From positions 992,001-1,056,000 of the forward strand of contig NZ_JASTLB010000001.1 of NCBI RefSeq assembly GCF_030499535.1: a stretch of DNA of 64,000 bases. The letters are read 5' to 3'. This document shows, piece after piece, positions 17,631 through 25,793 of the stretch. The first letter of the stretch is position 1. Each line of letters begins with the position of its first letter. Source of the DNA: Streptomyces sp. TG1A-8 (GTDB taxonomy: Bacteria; Actinomycetota; Actinomycetes; Streptomycetales; Streptomycetaceae). Under the pieces are notes generated by a model. The model did not search any database, was not told the origin of the DNA, and saw only the letters and a program-made list of their open reading frames with translations. The translations under genes and the position numbers were made by a program.

Positions 17631-19766
17631 TCAGCCCGTGGTGTCCGCCAGCGCCAGGTCGTGCAGCCTTTCCGGGGGGCCCGGACGGGCGTAGTACCAG
17701 CCCTGGGCGGTGTCGCAGCCCAGGACGCGGAGCTGTTCGGCCTGGGCGCTCGTCTCCACGCCCTCCACGGTCACCGCGAGGTCGAGGCTGTGGGCGAGGG
17801 AGACGATGCCCTCGACGATCTTCAGGTCGACGGGGTCGGCCGGGAACTGCTGCATGCCCTGGGTGAAGGAACGGTCCAGTTTGAGGACGCTCACCGGCAG
17901 GCGGCGCAGGTTGGCCAGGTTGGAGTAGCCGGTGCCGAAGTCGTCCAGGGCGATGTCGACGCCCATCTCGGCGAGCCGGCGCAGGGGCTTGAGGAGGTCG
18001 TCGTCGGCGCCGATCAGGGCCGACTCGGTGACCTCCAGGCAGAGCGCGTCCGGGGTGACGCCCGCGCGTTCCAGGATGTCGACCGTGTCCTGGACCAGGC
18101 CGGGATGGCTGAGCTGGCAGGGGGACAGGTTGACGTTGATGCGCAGCGGGCCCGCCGCCCGCTCGCGCTCGCGCCAGGCACGGGCCTGGCGGACGGACTC
18201 CTCCAGGACCCAGCGGCCGAGCGGCACGATCAGGCCCGTGTGCTCGGCGAGCGGGATGAAGCGGTCGGGCCCGAGGACCCCGTGCTGCGGGTGCAGCCAG
18301 CGCACCAGGGCCTCGGCGCCCCGGACGCTGCCGTCCCCGAGGTGGACGAGCGGCTGGTACTCGATGAAGAACTCACCGCGTTCCAGCGCCGTCGGGAGGG
18401 CCGTGGTCAGACCGTGCCGGGTGATGGTGCGGGCGTCGGCCTCGGGGTCGGCGAGTTCGGCGCGGTTGCCGCCCGCCGACTTGGCCCGGTACATGGTGAT
18501 GTCCGCGCTGCGCAGCACCTCGGCCGCCGTGCGCTCCCCGGCCGGCCCCTCGACGATGCCGAGGCTGCCGCGCACCAGCAGGTCCCGGCCGTCGATGCTG
18601 ATCGGCGTGACCAGCGCGTTCATGATGCGCTCGGCCAGTTCGTCGACCTCGCGCTGGGTGTCGGGGCCGGTGGTCAGCGCCACGAACTCGTCGCCGCCGA
18701 GCCGGGCGACCATCTCGCCGGGCGCGGTGGCGCAGGACTGGAGCCGGTCCGCGACCTCCACCAGCAGCCGGTCGCCGGCCGCGTGGCCGAGGCTGTCGTT
18801 GATGGTCTTGAAGCCGTCCAGGTCGAGGTAGCACAGGCCGAAGCGCTGGCCCTCGCCCGCGTTCAGGGCCTTCTCCAGGCGCTCGAAGAACAGGGTGCGG
18901 TTGGGCAGGCCGGTGAGCGCGTCGTGCGTGGCCTCGTAGCGCAGGCGGAGGTTGAGCAGGCGCCGCTCGGTGGTGTCCTCCATGAGGGCGAGCTGGTACT
19001 GCGGGTTGCCGTCGGGGTCCCGCAGCAGGGAGACGGTCAGGTTGGTCCACAGGACCGTGCCGTCGGGGCGGTTGAACGCCTTCTCGACGTGGTAGTGCTC
19101 GCGCTCGCCGCGCACGAGTTCGTCGTAGAGCCGCCACGTCTGGGGGGCGTCCTCGGGATGCGTCCAGTCCAGCACCTGCCGGCCGCGCAGGGACTGCTCG
19201 GGGAGCCCGAACATGCGCAGCAGCGCCTTGTTGACCTGGAGGACGTTGCCGTCGAGGTCGGCGATGCCGATCCCTATGGCGGCGCCCTCGAAGACCGCGC
19301 GGAAGCGGGCCTCGCTGGCGTGCAGCGCCTGCGCCACCACGCCCTGCGCCTGCAACGCGGCCTGGGCGATGGCCTCTTGTTCGGCGAGCGTCCGCGCGCG
19401 CAGGGCCTGCGCGTACCCGGCGGCCATGGCGTGCTGCATCCGGGAGGTCCGCATGCGCAATTCGTCCTGCGGGCCGTCGTCACCGCAGTAGAGGACGAGG
19501 TAGGCGTCGACGCAGTCCAGGGTGCGGCTGAGCGCCTCGGGATCGGTGCAGTGCGCCTCGACCAGCGCGGCGCCGACCGCCTTGGCCACCTCGGCGTCGA
19601 AGTTCCGGGCGCGCAGCAGGCCGCTCAGTCGGCGTGCGAGCGGCAGGAGCCGCGCCTCGAACTCGACCCGGGTCAGCGACGTGGAGGTGACCGGGTAGAC
19701 CGCCCGGCTCCAGATCGTCGTCAGCCGGCGCAGTCTGTCCTCCGGCCCGTCCGGTTCCGTGCTCAC
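17631..19766 (-). CDS. rmdA: PAS-GGDEF-EAL cyclic-di-GMP turnover protein (RmdA-like)
   Basis: 711 residues. Layout: N-terminal helical region 1-150 with heptad-like Ala-rich sequence, a PAS/PAC domain about 150-270, GGDEF about 275-435 with intact RLGGDEF at 355-361, and EAL about 450-700 with EAL at 485-487 and DDFGTGYSN at 608-615. Both active sites look complete, so it could make and degrade c-di-GMP. No membrane helix is seen. Length, order and neighbourhood match RmdA of S. coelicolor (SCO0928, recalled), a phosphodiesterase affecting colony development. GTG start overlaps the stop of the upstream methyltransferase gene by 4 nt. Confidence 0.88.
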   Translation of the reverse strand: MSTEPDGPEDRLRRLTTIWSRAVYPVTSTSLTRVEFEARLLPLARRLSGLLRARNFDAEVAKAVGAALVEAHCTDPEALSRTLDCVDAYLVLYCGDDGPQDELRMRTSRMQHAMAAGYAQALRARTLAEQEAIAQAALQAQGVVAQALHASEARFRAVFEGAAIGIGIADLDGNVLQVNKALLRMFGLPEQSLRGRQVLDWTHPEDAPQTWRLYDELVRGEREHYHVEKAFNRPDGTVLWTNLTVSLLRDPDGNPQYQLALMEDTTERRLLNLRLRYEATHDALTGLPNRTLFFERLEKALNAGEGQRFGLCYLDLDGFKTINDSLGHAAGDRLLVEVADRLQSCATAPGEMVARLGGDEFVALTTGPDTQREVDELAERIMNALVTPISIDGRDLLVRGSLGIVEGPAGERTAAEVLRSADITMYRAKSAGGNRAELADPEADARTITRHGLTTALPTALERGEFFIEYQPLVHLGDGSVRGAEALVRWLHPQHGVLGPDRFIPLAEHTGLIVPLGRWVLEESVRQARAWRERERAAGPLRINVNLSPCQLSHPGLVQDTVDILERAGVTPDALCLEVTESALIGADDDLLKPLRRLAEMGVDIALDDFGTGYSNLANLRRLPVSVLKLDRSFTQGMQQFPADPVDLKIVEGIVSLAHSLDLAVTVEGVETSAQAEQLRVLGCDTAQGWYYARPGPPERLHDLALADTTG

Positions 19767-20575
19767 GCCGAACGCCCCACACCTGCGAGCCCGGAGAAGG
19801 CGAACGGGTCCTCGTCCTCGGGCGCCGACTCCGGACGCCAGAGCGGCAGCGGCACCAGTCCGGGTTCCACCATGTCGTACCCCTCGAAGAACCGCGCGAC
19901 GTCGTCGCGCGAGCGCATGATCAGCGGGTTGCGAATGTCCTTGTACACGTCCACCGCGCCCTCGGCCCGCTCCGCGGGCAGGGGCATTCCCTCGTACGAG
20001 GCGTGGGTGAGGATCAGCAGACTGCCGGGTGCGAGTGCCTCGCGCAGTTCGGCCACCGCAGCGTACGGGTCGTCCGCGTCTTCCACGAAGTGCAGTATGG
20101 CAACGAGCAGCAGGGCCACCGGCCGGTTCAGGTCGATCAGGTGCTGCAACCGGGGGCTGGCGAGGATCTCCTGCGGCTTGCGCAGGTCGGCGGCGATGAC
20201 GTCGGCCCGCTCGTTGCCCTGCAGCACGGCCTGGCTGTGCGCCACGGCCACCGGGTCGTGGTCGACGTACACGACCCGGGCCTCCGGCGCGGCGGCCCGG
20301 GCCACCTCGTGGACGTTGCCGAACGTCGGGATGCCGGAGCCGATGTCGAGGAACTGGGTGATGCCCTCCGCGGCCGCGAAACGCACGGCCCGGCGCAGGA
20401 AAGCCCGGTTGGCCTGCATGGTCTTCGGCAGACCCGGCAGGTACTCCATTACCTTGCGGGCCGCCTCCCGGTCGACCTCGAAGTTGTGCGAACCGCCCAG
20501 GTAGTAGTCGTAGATACGGGAAACGCTGGGCACCGAGATGTCGATGCTCCTGGGAGCCCAGGCAGGACGCTCCAT
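19763..20575 (-). CDS. DUF574-type SAM-dependent methyltransferase
   Basis: 270 residues. Family marks are SVSRIYDYYLGGSHNFEVDR near the N-terminus, NRAFLRRAVRFAAAEGITQF, the SAM loop LDIGSGIPTFGNVHEVAR, and VVYVDHDPVAVAHSQAVL. Such proteins (Methyltransf_19) are greatly expanded in streptomycetes and mostly uncharacterised. I place the start at the ATG ending at 20575, just before the conserved region; 34 further in-frame codons upstream look noncoding. Overlap with rmdA by GTGA implies translational coupling. Confidence 0.88.
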   Translation of the reverse strand: MERPAWAPRSIDISVPSVSRIYDYYLGGSHNFEVDREAARKVMEYLPGLPKTMQANRAFLRRAVRFAAAEGITQFLDIGSGIPTFGNVHEVARAAAPEARVVYVDHDPVAVAHSQAVLQGNERADVIAADLRKPQEILASPRLQHLIDLNRPVALLLVAILHFVEDADDPYAAVAELREALAPGSLLILTHASYEGMPLPAERAEGAVDVYKDIRNPLIMRSRDDVARFFEGYDMVEPGLVPLPLWRPESAPEDEDPFAFSGLAGVGRSA

Positions 20576-20740
20576 GTATCTCTCCAAGGCGTAGGCGGCA
20601 GGGACAGGCGATCCCGTGTTCGAGCTGAGGCTACTGATCGCCCGCCAAAGGGGCGAGTCCAAACGGAAATTGACCATCCGTTCCCGGTCACTGCCTGCGG
20701 CAAGTGCCCGTATGACCCCGGTGTGTGCCCGGGCGCACAG

Positions 20741-20779
20741 CGGTCCGCCCCCTCCGAGCGGTGCGGAGGGGGCGGACCG
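20741..20779 (-). terminator. Strong terminator hairpin
   Basis: A perfect 16-bp stem (20741-20756 with 20764-20779) and 7-nt loop lie about 110 bp downstream of the secreted-repeat lipoprotein gene, in the direction of its transcription. The rest of 20576-20890 shows no gene. Confidence 0.75.
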
Positions 20780-20890
20780 TAGGTCGCGCGCCGGCCGGGC
20801 GGGGCGGTCCCGCCCCGGGGCGGTGGTCCCGGGGCCTTTCCTCCGGATCGGGCCGGACCCCGCGGGCCCGGCAGGATCCGAACGGGGGCC

Positions 20891-21835
20891 CTAGTTGCCC
20901 GGTTCCCCGGCCGGCTTGCCGTCGGGCGCGACGGCGTACCACGTGCCGCCCACGCCCTGGCCGTCGGTGTCGCCCGGGGCGTTGTCGCCGGAGAAGGTGT
21001 AGACCGGCCAGCAGTTGACCGTCATCTGCTTGACCCCGTCGGGCCGGGTGAAGCCCATCAGGCCCTTCTTCCGGACGCCCTCGGTGTCATCGGCCGCGAC
21101 CGGCGCGACCGCGGGCCACTTCTCCAGGCAGGCGCCCGTGCAGCGGGAGACGGACTTCGGCCACGCCTCGTCCTTCATGAAGCGGTAGACCGTCATGCCG
21201 TTCCGGTCGACGACGACGTCCCCCAGCTTCGGGTCCTTGCGCACGGACAGGCCGGGCAGGTCGGACCGCTTCGCCTTCTTGCCGGTGGGCGCGAGCGCGA
21301 ACCACGTGCCGCCCACCCCCTGCCCGTTGACGTCACCGGAGGCGGCGTCCTTGGCATAGCGGTAGGCGGGCCAGCCGGCGACGGTGAGCTGCTTGCTGCC
21401 GTCGGCGCGGGTGACCTCGCCGAGCAGCGCCTCGTCGACGCCGGCACCGGCGGTGGCGTCGTCGGCGGGCACCGGCGGCCAGGTGGTGGCGCAGTCACCG
21501 GCGCAGTTCGACTTGGGCGGACGGGCGGTGTCCTTGTCGAAGCGGTACAGGGTGAGGCCGGAGCCGTCGGTCAGGACCTTGCCCAGGCCGGGATCGGGGG
21601 CCACGGACAGCCGGCCCGCGGGAGCGGGCGGGGCCGAGCTCTGGCCGCCGTCGGCCCCGTAGCCGCTGCCCGCGCCGATCGCGGAGCCGCCGTAGTCGCC
21701 CGCCGCGGCCGTGGCGCCGACGTTCCGGGCCGCCGAGGCCGGGGTCGTGGCGCTGTCCTGACCGCATGCCGTCGTCAGCGCCAGCACCGAAGCGGCCGCG
21801 GCCACCAGTGAGGCGGCCCGCCAGGAGGTCTTCAT
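20891..21835 (-). CDS. Secreted lipoprotein with two DUF (PF03640-type) repeats
   Basis: 314 residues. The signal peptide ends in LTTACG, a lipobox with Cys25. After a Gly/Ala/Ser linker come two tandem domains, each with LGKVLTDGSGLTLYRFDKD- or LGDVVVDRNGMTVYRFMKD-type starts, a Cys pair (NCAGDCATTWPPV; RCTGACLEKWPAV), and VGGTWFALAP/VGGTWYAVAP ends. This is the architecture of the COG4315 secreted-repeat lipoproteins, whose biochemical role is unsettled; the Cys pairs suggest disulfides or metal/redox binding. S. coelicolor has a similar lipoprotein near rmdA (recall). A good ATG after GGCAG-rich DNA sets the start. Confidence 0.87.
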   Translation of the reverse strand: MKTSWRAASLVAAAASVLALTTACGQDSATTPASAARNVGATAAAGDYGGSAIGAGSGYGADGGQSSAPPAPAGRLSVAPDPGLGKVLTDGSGLTLYRFDKDTARPPKSNCAGDCATTWPPVPADDATAGAGVDEALLGEVTRADGSKQLTVAGWPAYRYAKDAASGDVNGQGVGGTWFALAPTGKKAKRSDLPGLSVRKDPKLGDVVVDRNGMTVYRFMKDEAWPKSVSRCTGACLEKWPAVAPVAADDTEGVRKKGLMGFTRPDGVKQMTVNCWPVYTFSGDNAPGDTDGQGVGGTWYAVAPDGKPAGEPGN

Positions 21836-22100
21836 CGTCAGCTCCCCATATCTGCCTGGATGGCGCAGCGCCTTGCCGCGCCGCCGCACGGCCATGGGTA
21901 CGCGGCGGAGGGGACCGGGCGTTCAACCCGGGCGTGACTTTCTTCCCGGACGCCGTCAAGGGGCCGCCGCCGGGAAGGTCGTACAGGTGTACGGGGAGGG
22001 CGCGTCGGTCGGTTCGGCGTGCCAAACCCCGGAGCGCCTCTTGTCCTCCCTTCGGGTCAATCGTGGTGCACTCCGGAGTACGGCCGGCGCTGTGGGCCTC

Positions 22101-22736
22101 ATGATCTCCGTCGTGCGAGGACCCGAAGCGATCCGATGCGCCCCTGCCGTCCGGGTGCTGGCCCTGTTGACGCTGACCTGGACCCTGGTGGGCTGCCCGG
22201 CCGGCACGGCGTCCGCCGACGCCTGCGCGTACGCCTCCACGGGCCCGGGCGGCGCGGTGGCGGTGGCCTCGGCGGGCGGGGGGCACCACTGGCCCCACCC
22301 GCCGTGCCCGAGGCCCACCCCGCCGCCCTGTCCGCCGACACCGACGCCGTCACCGCCCCCCACGCCGACACCGACTCCGCCGACACCGACCCCGCCGCCC
22401 CGGCCGACGCCCACGCCGACGCCCACGCCGACACCCACGCCGACACCCACACCGGCGCCTCCGCCACGGCCGACACCGGTTCCGCACGCCCCGCCACCCG
22501 ACCGGCCGGCCCCGGCGGCACCCGCGCCCCGGCCGGTCCCCGCGCCCCCTGCGCCACCCACCCCGGCCCCGCCGGCCGAGCCCGCCCCGCGCCCCGCCGC
22601 GACCCCGGTGAGCTACCCGGCGTACCACCCCCGGCACACGGCCCACGCCCCGCCTTCGCCCACCTCGCCGGTCACCTACGTCCTGCTCATCACCATCCCG
22701 GCGATCGTCGCCGTCGCGGCGCTGCGCCCGCGCTGA
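22101..22736 (+). CDS. Pro/Thr-repeat secreted protein with C-terminal membrane anchor
   Basis: 211 residues. N-terminal hydrophobic segment VRVLALLTLTWTLVGCPAG is a signal peptide (possibly lipidated at Cys32). Then a Gly/Ala region, a long PTPTP/PPPRP tract at about 70-170, a short Tyr/His-rich segment, and a final helix VTYVLLITIPAIVAVAAL ending in Arg. It looks like a surface stalk crossing the peptidoglycan with both ends near the membrane. The start is the ATG at 22101; an internal GTG is possible. It precedes the DUF4239 gene by 30 nt and may be co-transcribed with it. Confidence 0.65.
   Translation: MISVVRGPEAIRCAPAVRVLALLTLTWTLVGCPAGTASADACAYASTGPGGAVAVASAGGGHHWPHPPCPRPTPPPCPPTPTPSPPPTPTPTPPTPTPPPRPTPTPTPTPTPTPTPTPAPPPRPTPVPHAPPPDRPAPAAPAPRPVPAPPAPPTPAPPAEPAPRPAATPVSYPAYHPRHTAHAPPSPTSPVTYVLLITIPAIVAVAALRPR
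22336..22455 (+). repeat. Coding microsatellite (PT)n
   Basis: Repeats of the hexamer CCGACG/CCGACA-CCCACG type encode the Pro-Thr tract of the surrounding gene. They are in frame and prone to length variation. Confidence 0.7.
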
Positions 22737-22766
22737 CGCGCCGGCCCCCTTCCCTGGAGGCACCAC

Positions 22767-23531
22767 TTGTCGGATTGGCTTGTTCTCGTCCTCGCGATGC
22801 TGGGGGCCTGTGCCGTCGTGGTCGTCACCACCGTCGTACGGCACAAACGGGCCCCGCAGGACGAGGACCCCAGCGAGACCCCCGACGTCATCGAGTACAT
22901 GACGATGTGGATCGGCGTCGTGTACGCCATCGTCCTGGGCCTGGCCATCGCCGGCGTGTGGGAGGCGCGCAGCGCCGCCCAGGACCACGTGCAGGCCGAG
23001 GCCCAGGCACTGCACGAGATCTCCGAGCGGGTCCGGGTCTACCCGCCGGAGGTGCGTGACCGCATCCGGAACGATGTCAACACCTATGTCGGACACGTCG
23101 TGACCACCGAGTGGAAGGCGATGACGGATCACGGCCGGCTCACGGACCGCGGCACCGATCTGCTGGAGCGGGTCCGCCGGGACGTCACGGACCACCGGCC
23201 GGCGAACGACTTCGAGGCGCAGGCCTACCAGCCCGTGCTGGACCAGATGGCCGCCGCCGACCAGGCGCGCAACGCGCGGGCCGACTCCACCGGGGCGACC
23301 ATGCCGCCCGTGGTGTGGTGGGGGCTGCTCACCGGGGCCGTCATCACCATCGGCATGGTCTTCGTGCTGCAGATCAGACGCACCGCGCGGGAACTGGTCC
23401 TGGCCGGGCTGTTCTCCGCCACCATCTCCTTCATGCTCTTCCTCATCTGGGACTTCGACGCGCCCTACAGCCGGGGCATCGCGGCGACGGCGGAGCCGTT
23501 CCTCAGCCTCTTCCCGGGCGCCGGCGGATAG
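22767..23531 (+). CDS. DUF4239/bestrophin-like membrane protein
   Basis: 254 residues. Helices at about 4-25 (WLVLVLAMLGACAVVVVTTVV) and 44-66, a long soluble helical region with VWEARSAAQDHVQAEAQALHEI, then helices near 180-200, 210-230 and the end. The WEARSAAQDHVQAEAQAL stretch and late FDAPYSRG motif are typical of the DUF4239 family, described as bestrophin-like. Function is unproven. The start is TTG at 22767 with TGGAGG six bases upstream; no ATG or GTG fits. It ends before a large bidirectional terminator. Confidence 0.85.
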   Translation: MSDWLVLVLAMLGACAVVVVTTVVRHKRAPQDEDPSETPDVIEYMTMWIGVVYAIVLGLAIAGVWEARSAAQDHVQAEAQALHEISERVRVYPPEVRDRIRNDVNTYVGHVVTTEWKAMTDHGRLTDRGTDLLERVRRDVTDHRPANDFEAQAYQPVLDQMAAADQARNARADSTGATMPPVVWWGLLTGAVITIGMVFVLQIRRTARELVLAGLFSATISFMLFLIWDFDAPYSRGIAATAEPFLSLFPGAGG

Positions 23532-23562
23532 GACGGGGCGTCCCGGCCGCGGCTGCTTCCCC

Positions 23563-23613
23563 CGGCGGTCCGTCGCCCCGGTCCCCTCGCGGGACCGGGG
23601 CGACGGACCGCCG
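23563..23613. terminator. Very long bidirectional terminator hairpin
   Basis: A perfect 23-bp stem (23563-23585 with 23591-23613) and a CTCGC loop lie between the convergent DUF4239 gene and the Asn/Gly-repeat gene. It is the most stable hairpin noticed in the window. Confidence 0.85.
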
Positions 23614-23675
23614 ACATGCGGATGTTCGGGGTGCCACGTGCGCTGCGCTCCGGCGGGAAGGGGGCCGGGGCCCGG

Positions 23676-24767
23676 TCAGATCCGCTTCTCACGGCGGCGG
23701 CGCAGCCAGAGCGCGCCACCGCCGATCACCGCGGTGGCCACGAGTCCGCCGCCGATGACCACGTCGGTGGGCGTGGCACCGCTGGAGCTGCTGCCGCCGA
23801 CACCGCCCTGGACTCCGCCGAGCACGGTGAAGGCCCTCGGGCGGGTGAGGGTGCGTCCGTTGCAGTTGACCGTGATGTCGTAGCGGCCTGGACGGGTGTC
23901 GCGGTCGATGGCGGCGACGCCCCGCGAGGTGTCGTCGCGGGCCGGTGTCAGCCGGGTGGCGCGGAAGGCGCGGGAGGACATGGTGCCGCCGCGGCAGCCC
24001 TCGACCGTGACGGTGATCCGGCCGCCGGCGGCTACCACGCCCGGCGAGGCGACGATGTTGCGCAGGTTGCCGTCGCCGTGGCCCCCGAAGTCACCGCCCT
24101 GGCCGAAGTCGTCACCGCGGCCCCCGGAGTCGTCACCCCGGCCGTTGTTGCCGTTGTTCCCGTTCCAATTGCCTTCGCCGTTGCCGTTGTTGCCGTTGTT
24201 GCCGTTCCAGTTCCCGTTGCCGTTGTTCCCATTACCGTTGTTGTCGTTGCCGTTGCCGTTCTCGTTGTGGTTCTCGTTCCCGGCACCGTTGCCGTTGTGG
24301 TTTCCGTTCCCGGCACCGTTGCCGTTGCCGTTGCCGTTGTGGTTTCCGTTCCCGGCACCGTTCCCGTTCCAGTTCCAGTCCCCGTTCCCGTTCCCGTTGC
24401 CGTTCCCGTTGCCGTTGTGGTTTCCGCTCCCGGCGCCGTTGCCGTTCCAGTTCCCGGCACCGTTCCCGTTCCCGTTGTGGTTTCCGTTCCCGGCACCGTT
24501 CCCGGCGCCGTTGCCGTTCCAGTTCCCGGCACCGTTGCCGTTGCCGTTGTGGTTTCCGTTCCCGGCGCCGTTCCCGTTACCGTTCCAGTCCCCGTTCCCG
24601 AAGTGGCCGCTGAAAGTGCCGCTGAAGCTGCCGTTGTCCGGGCCGGTGCCCGTGTTGGTGGACGGGCCGCCCCCGTTGCCCATGCCGTCCGCGACGGCCA
24701 CGGGGACGGCGAGCCCGAGGACGGCGACCGCGGTGCACGTGGCCGCCAGGGCACGTTGGTTTCGCAT
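23676..24767 (-). CDS. Asn/Gly-repeat surface protein with sorting-signal-like C-terminus
   Basis: 363 residues. Signal peptide 1-27 (ALAATCTAVAVLGLAVPVAVA). Residues about 45-215 are almost only N and G with W, H, A spaced through (NGNGNGAGNWNGNG and similar units). A folded domain at about 225-320 (IVASPGVVAAGGRITVTVEG, GRYDITVNCNGRTL) looks like a small beta-sandwich. The end is a hydrophobic helix VVIGGGLVATAVIGGGALWL and RRRREKRI, the shape of a wall-sorting signal, but no LPxTG or LAxTG precedes it; ATPTD is the nearest. GGAGGAT before the ATG sets the start. It is divergent from a sortase gene. Confidence 0.8.
   Translation of the reverse strand: MRNQRALAATCTAVAVLGLAVPVAVADGMGNGGGPSTNTGTGPDNGSFSGTFSGHFGNGDWNGNGNGAGNGNHNGNGNGAGNWNGNGAGNGAGNGNHNGNGNGAGNWNGNGAGSGNHNGNGNGNGNGNGDWNWNGNGAGNGNHNGNGNGNGAGNGNHNGNGAGNENHNENGNGNDNNGNGNNGNGNWNGNNGNNGNGEGNWNGNNGNNGRGDDSGGRGDDFGQGGDFGGHGDGNLRNIVASPGVVAAGGRITVTVEGCRGGTMSSRAFRATRLTPARDDTSRGVAAIDRDTRPGRYDITVNCNGRTLTRPRAFTVLGGVQGGVGGSSSSGATPTDVVIGGGLVATAVIGGGALWLRRRREKRI
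24140..24600 (-). repeat. Degenerate short tandem repeat coding for Asn-Gly
   Basis: Interleaved GTTGCCGTT, GTTCCCGTT and GTTCCGTTCCCGGCACC units (plus-strand view) repeat for roughly 460 bp in frame with the Asn/Gly protein. Asn AAC codons lower the local GC relative to flanks. Confidence 0.85.
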
Positions 24768-25101
24768 GTGATCCTCCGCGGAAGGCACCCGGGTTCCCGT
24801 TCCCGGTCGATCGGCGAGAAAGCACCTCCCGGAACGACCCTCGGACGCCCGGAACACGCCCGCATGTCGAGAATGGTCCGTCCTGGTGAGCCAACACGCC
24901 GACGGAAAACCACATAATCAGATATTGCCGCAGGTCACGGCCCGTCAGATTTTTCCCGCGTGCCGCAACTCGGATGGCGCACCGGCGCAGCGGTGCGCCA
25001 CCCGTTCGCCCGCCGCCCCGTGGCCCGCGGTCCGCACGGGATTTAGCGTTTTCCCATGCGCGACGGACGTGGCGGCGGGCCGCGTCGAGAGGGGATGGCG
25101 A
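24768..25101. other. AT-richer divergent promoter region
   Basis: 334 bp between the Asn/Gly-repeat gene and the sortase gene. It has an AT-rich core near 24910-24960 (CATAATCAGATATTG) and GGATTTAGCGTTTTCCC near 25039. Promoters for both genes are expected; no operator palindrome was recognised. Confidence 0.4.
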
Positions 25102-25770
25102 ATGTCTGCGTCCGAGCTGGCCGAGCTGGCCGAGGAGGAGCGACGGAGGAGGCGTGCCCCGTGGGGCGTGGTGGCGCTCCTCCTGCTGACCGGCCTGGCG
25201 CTCATGCGCAACGGTTCGGGGGAGTTCGGCACCGGCCCTCCGCAACCCGCGTCCGCGGCCGCCCCGGACGGCCGCGCGGTGGCGGACACGTCCGCGGCCG
25301 CCCCGGCCCCGCTGCCGTTCTCCGCGGCCGACCGGGTGCGGATCCCCGCGATCCGGGTCGACGCGCCGGCCGTGCCCGTCGGTCTGGACGCGGCCGGCTG
25401 GGTGGGCGCGCCGCCGCCGGAGGACCCCAACCTGGCGGGCTGGTTCACCGGCGCGGTCTCCCCGGGTGAGAAGGGCACGGCCGTCGTCGTCGGGCACGTC
25501 GACAACCAGCAGGGACCGGCCGTGTTCTACGGGCTCGGGGCCCTGAAGAAGGGGAACAGGGTCGAGATCCTGCGCCAGGACGGGAAGACCGCGGTCTTCG
25601 ACATCTACGGGGTCGAGGTCTTCGAGAAGAGCAAATTCCCCGGTGACCGCGTCTACGGCTCGAAGGGCACGCCGGAGCTGCGGGTGATCACCTGTGGCGG
25701 TGGTTTCACCAAGCAGAACGGCTACGACGGCAACGTCGTCGTCTTCGCCCGCCTGGCCGCGGTGCGCTGA
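25102..25770 (+). CDS. Class F (or E-like) sortase
   Basis: 222 residues: cytoplasmic basic N-terminus (EEERRRRRAPWG), one membrane helix at about 21-36, Pro/Ala linker, then the sortase barrel from about 75. The catalytic His is in VVVGHVDNQQGPAVF, the catalytic Cys in VITCGGGFT, and the Arg would be in VVVFARLA. Gln rather than Arg-rich loops and the TCGGGF signature fit class F. It cleaves a sorting signal and links the protein to the cell wall. The ATG follows GAGAGGGG. The divergent Asn/Gly-repeat gene is the most likely local substrate (inference). Confidence 0.9.
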   Translation: MSASELAELAEEERRRRRAPWGVVALLLLTGLALMRNGSGEFGTGPPQPASAAAPDGRAVADTSAAAPAPLPFSAADRVRIPAIRVDAPAVPVGLDAAGWVGAPPPEDPNLAGWFTGAVSPGEKGTAVVVGHVDNQQGPAVFYGLGALKKGNRVEILRQDGKTAVFDIYGVEVFEKSKFPGDRVYGSKGTPELRVITCGGGFTKQNGYDGNVVVFARLAAVR

Positions 25771-25793
25771 CCGCAACGGCCGGGCGGGGCCCG

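Noticed and set aside
16548..20504. Open plus-strand frame of over 1300 codons across lysR and antisense to the rmdA-like gene
   Set aside because: Caused by GC-rich codon bias; no domain pattern, no ribosome binding site, and the opposite strand encodes recognisable PAS, GGDEF and EAL domains.
24140..24600. Regular short repeats that could suggest a CRISPR array
   Set aside because: Repeats are in frame, of variable short length without spacers, and encode Asn/Gly units in a protein with signal peptide.
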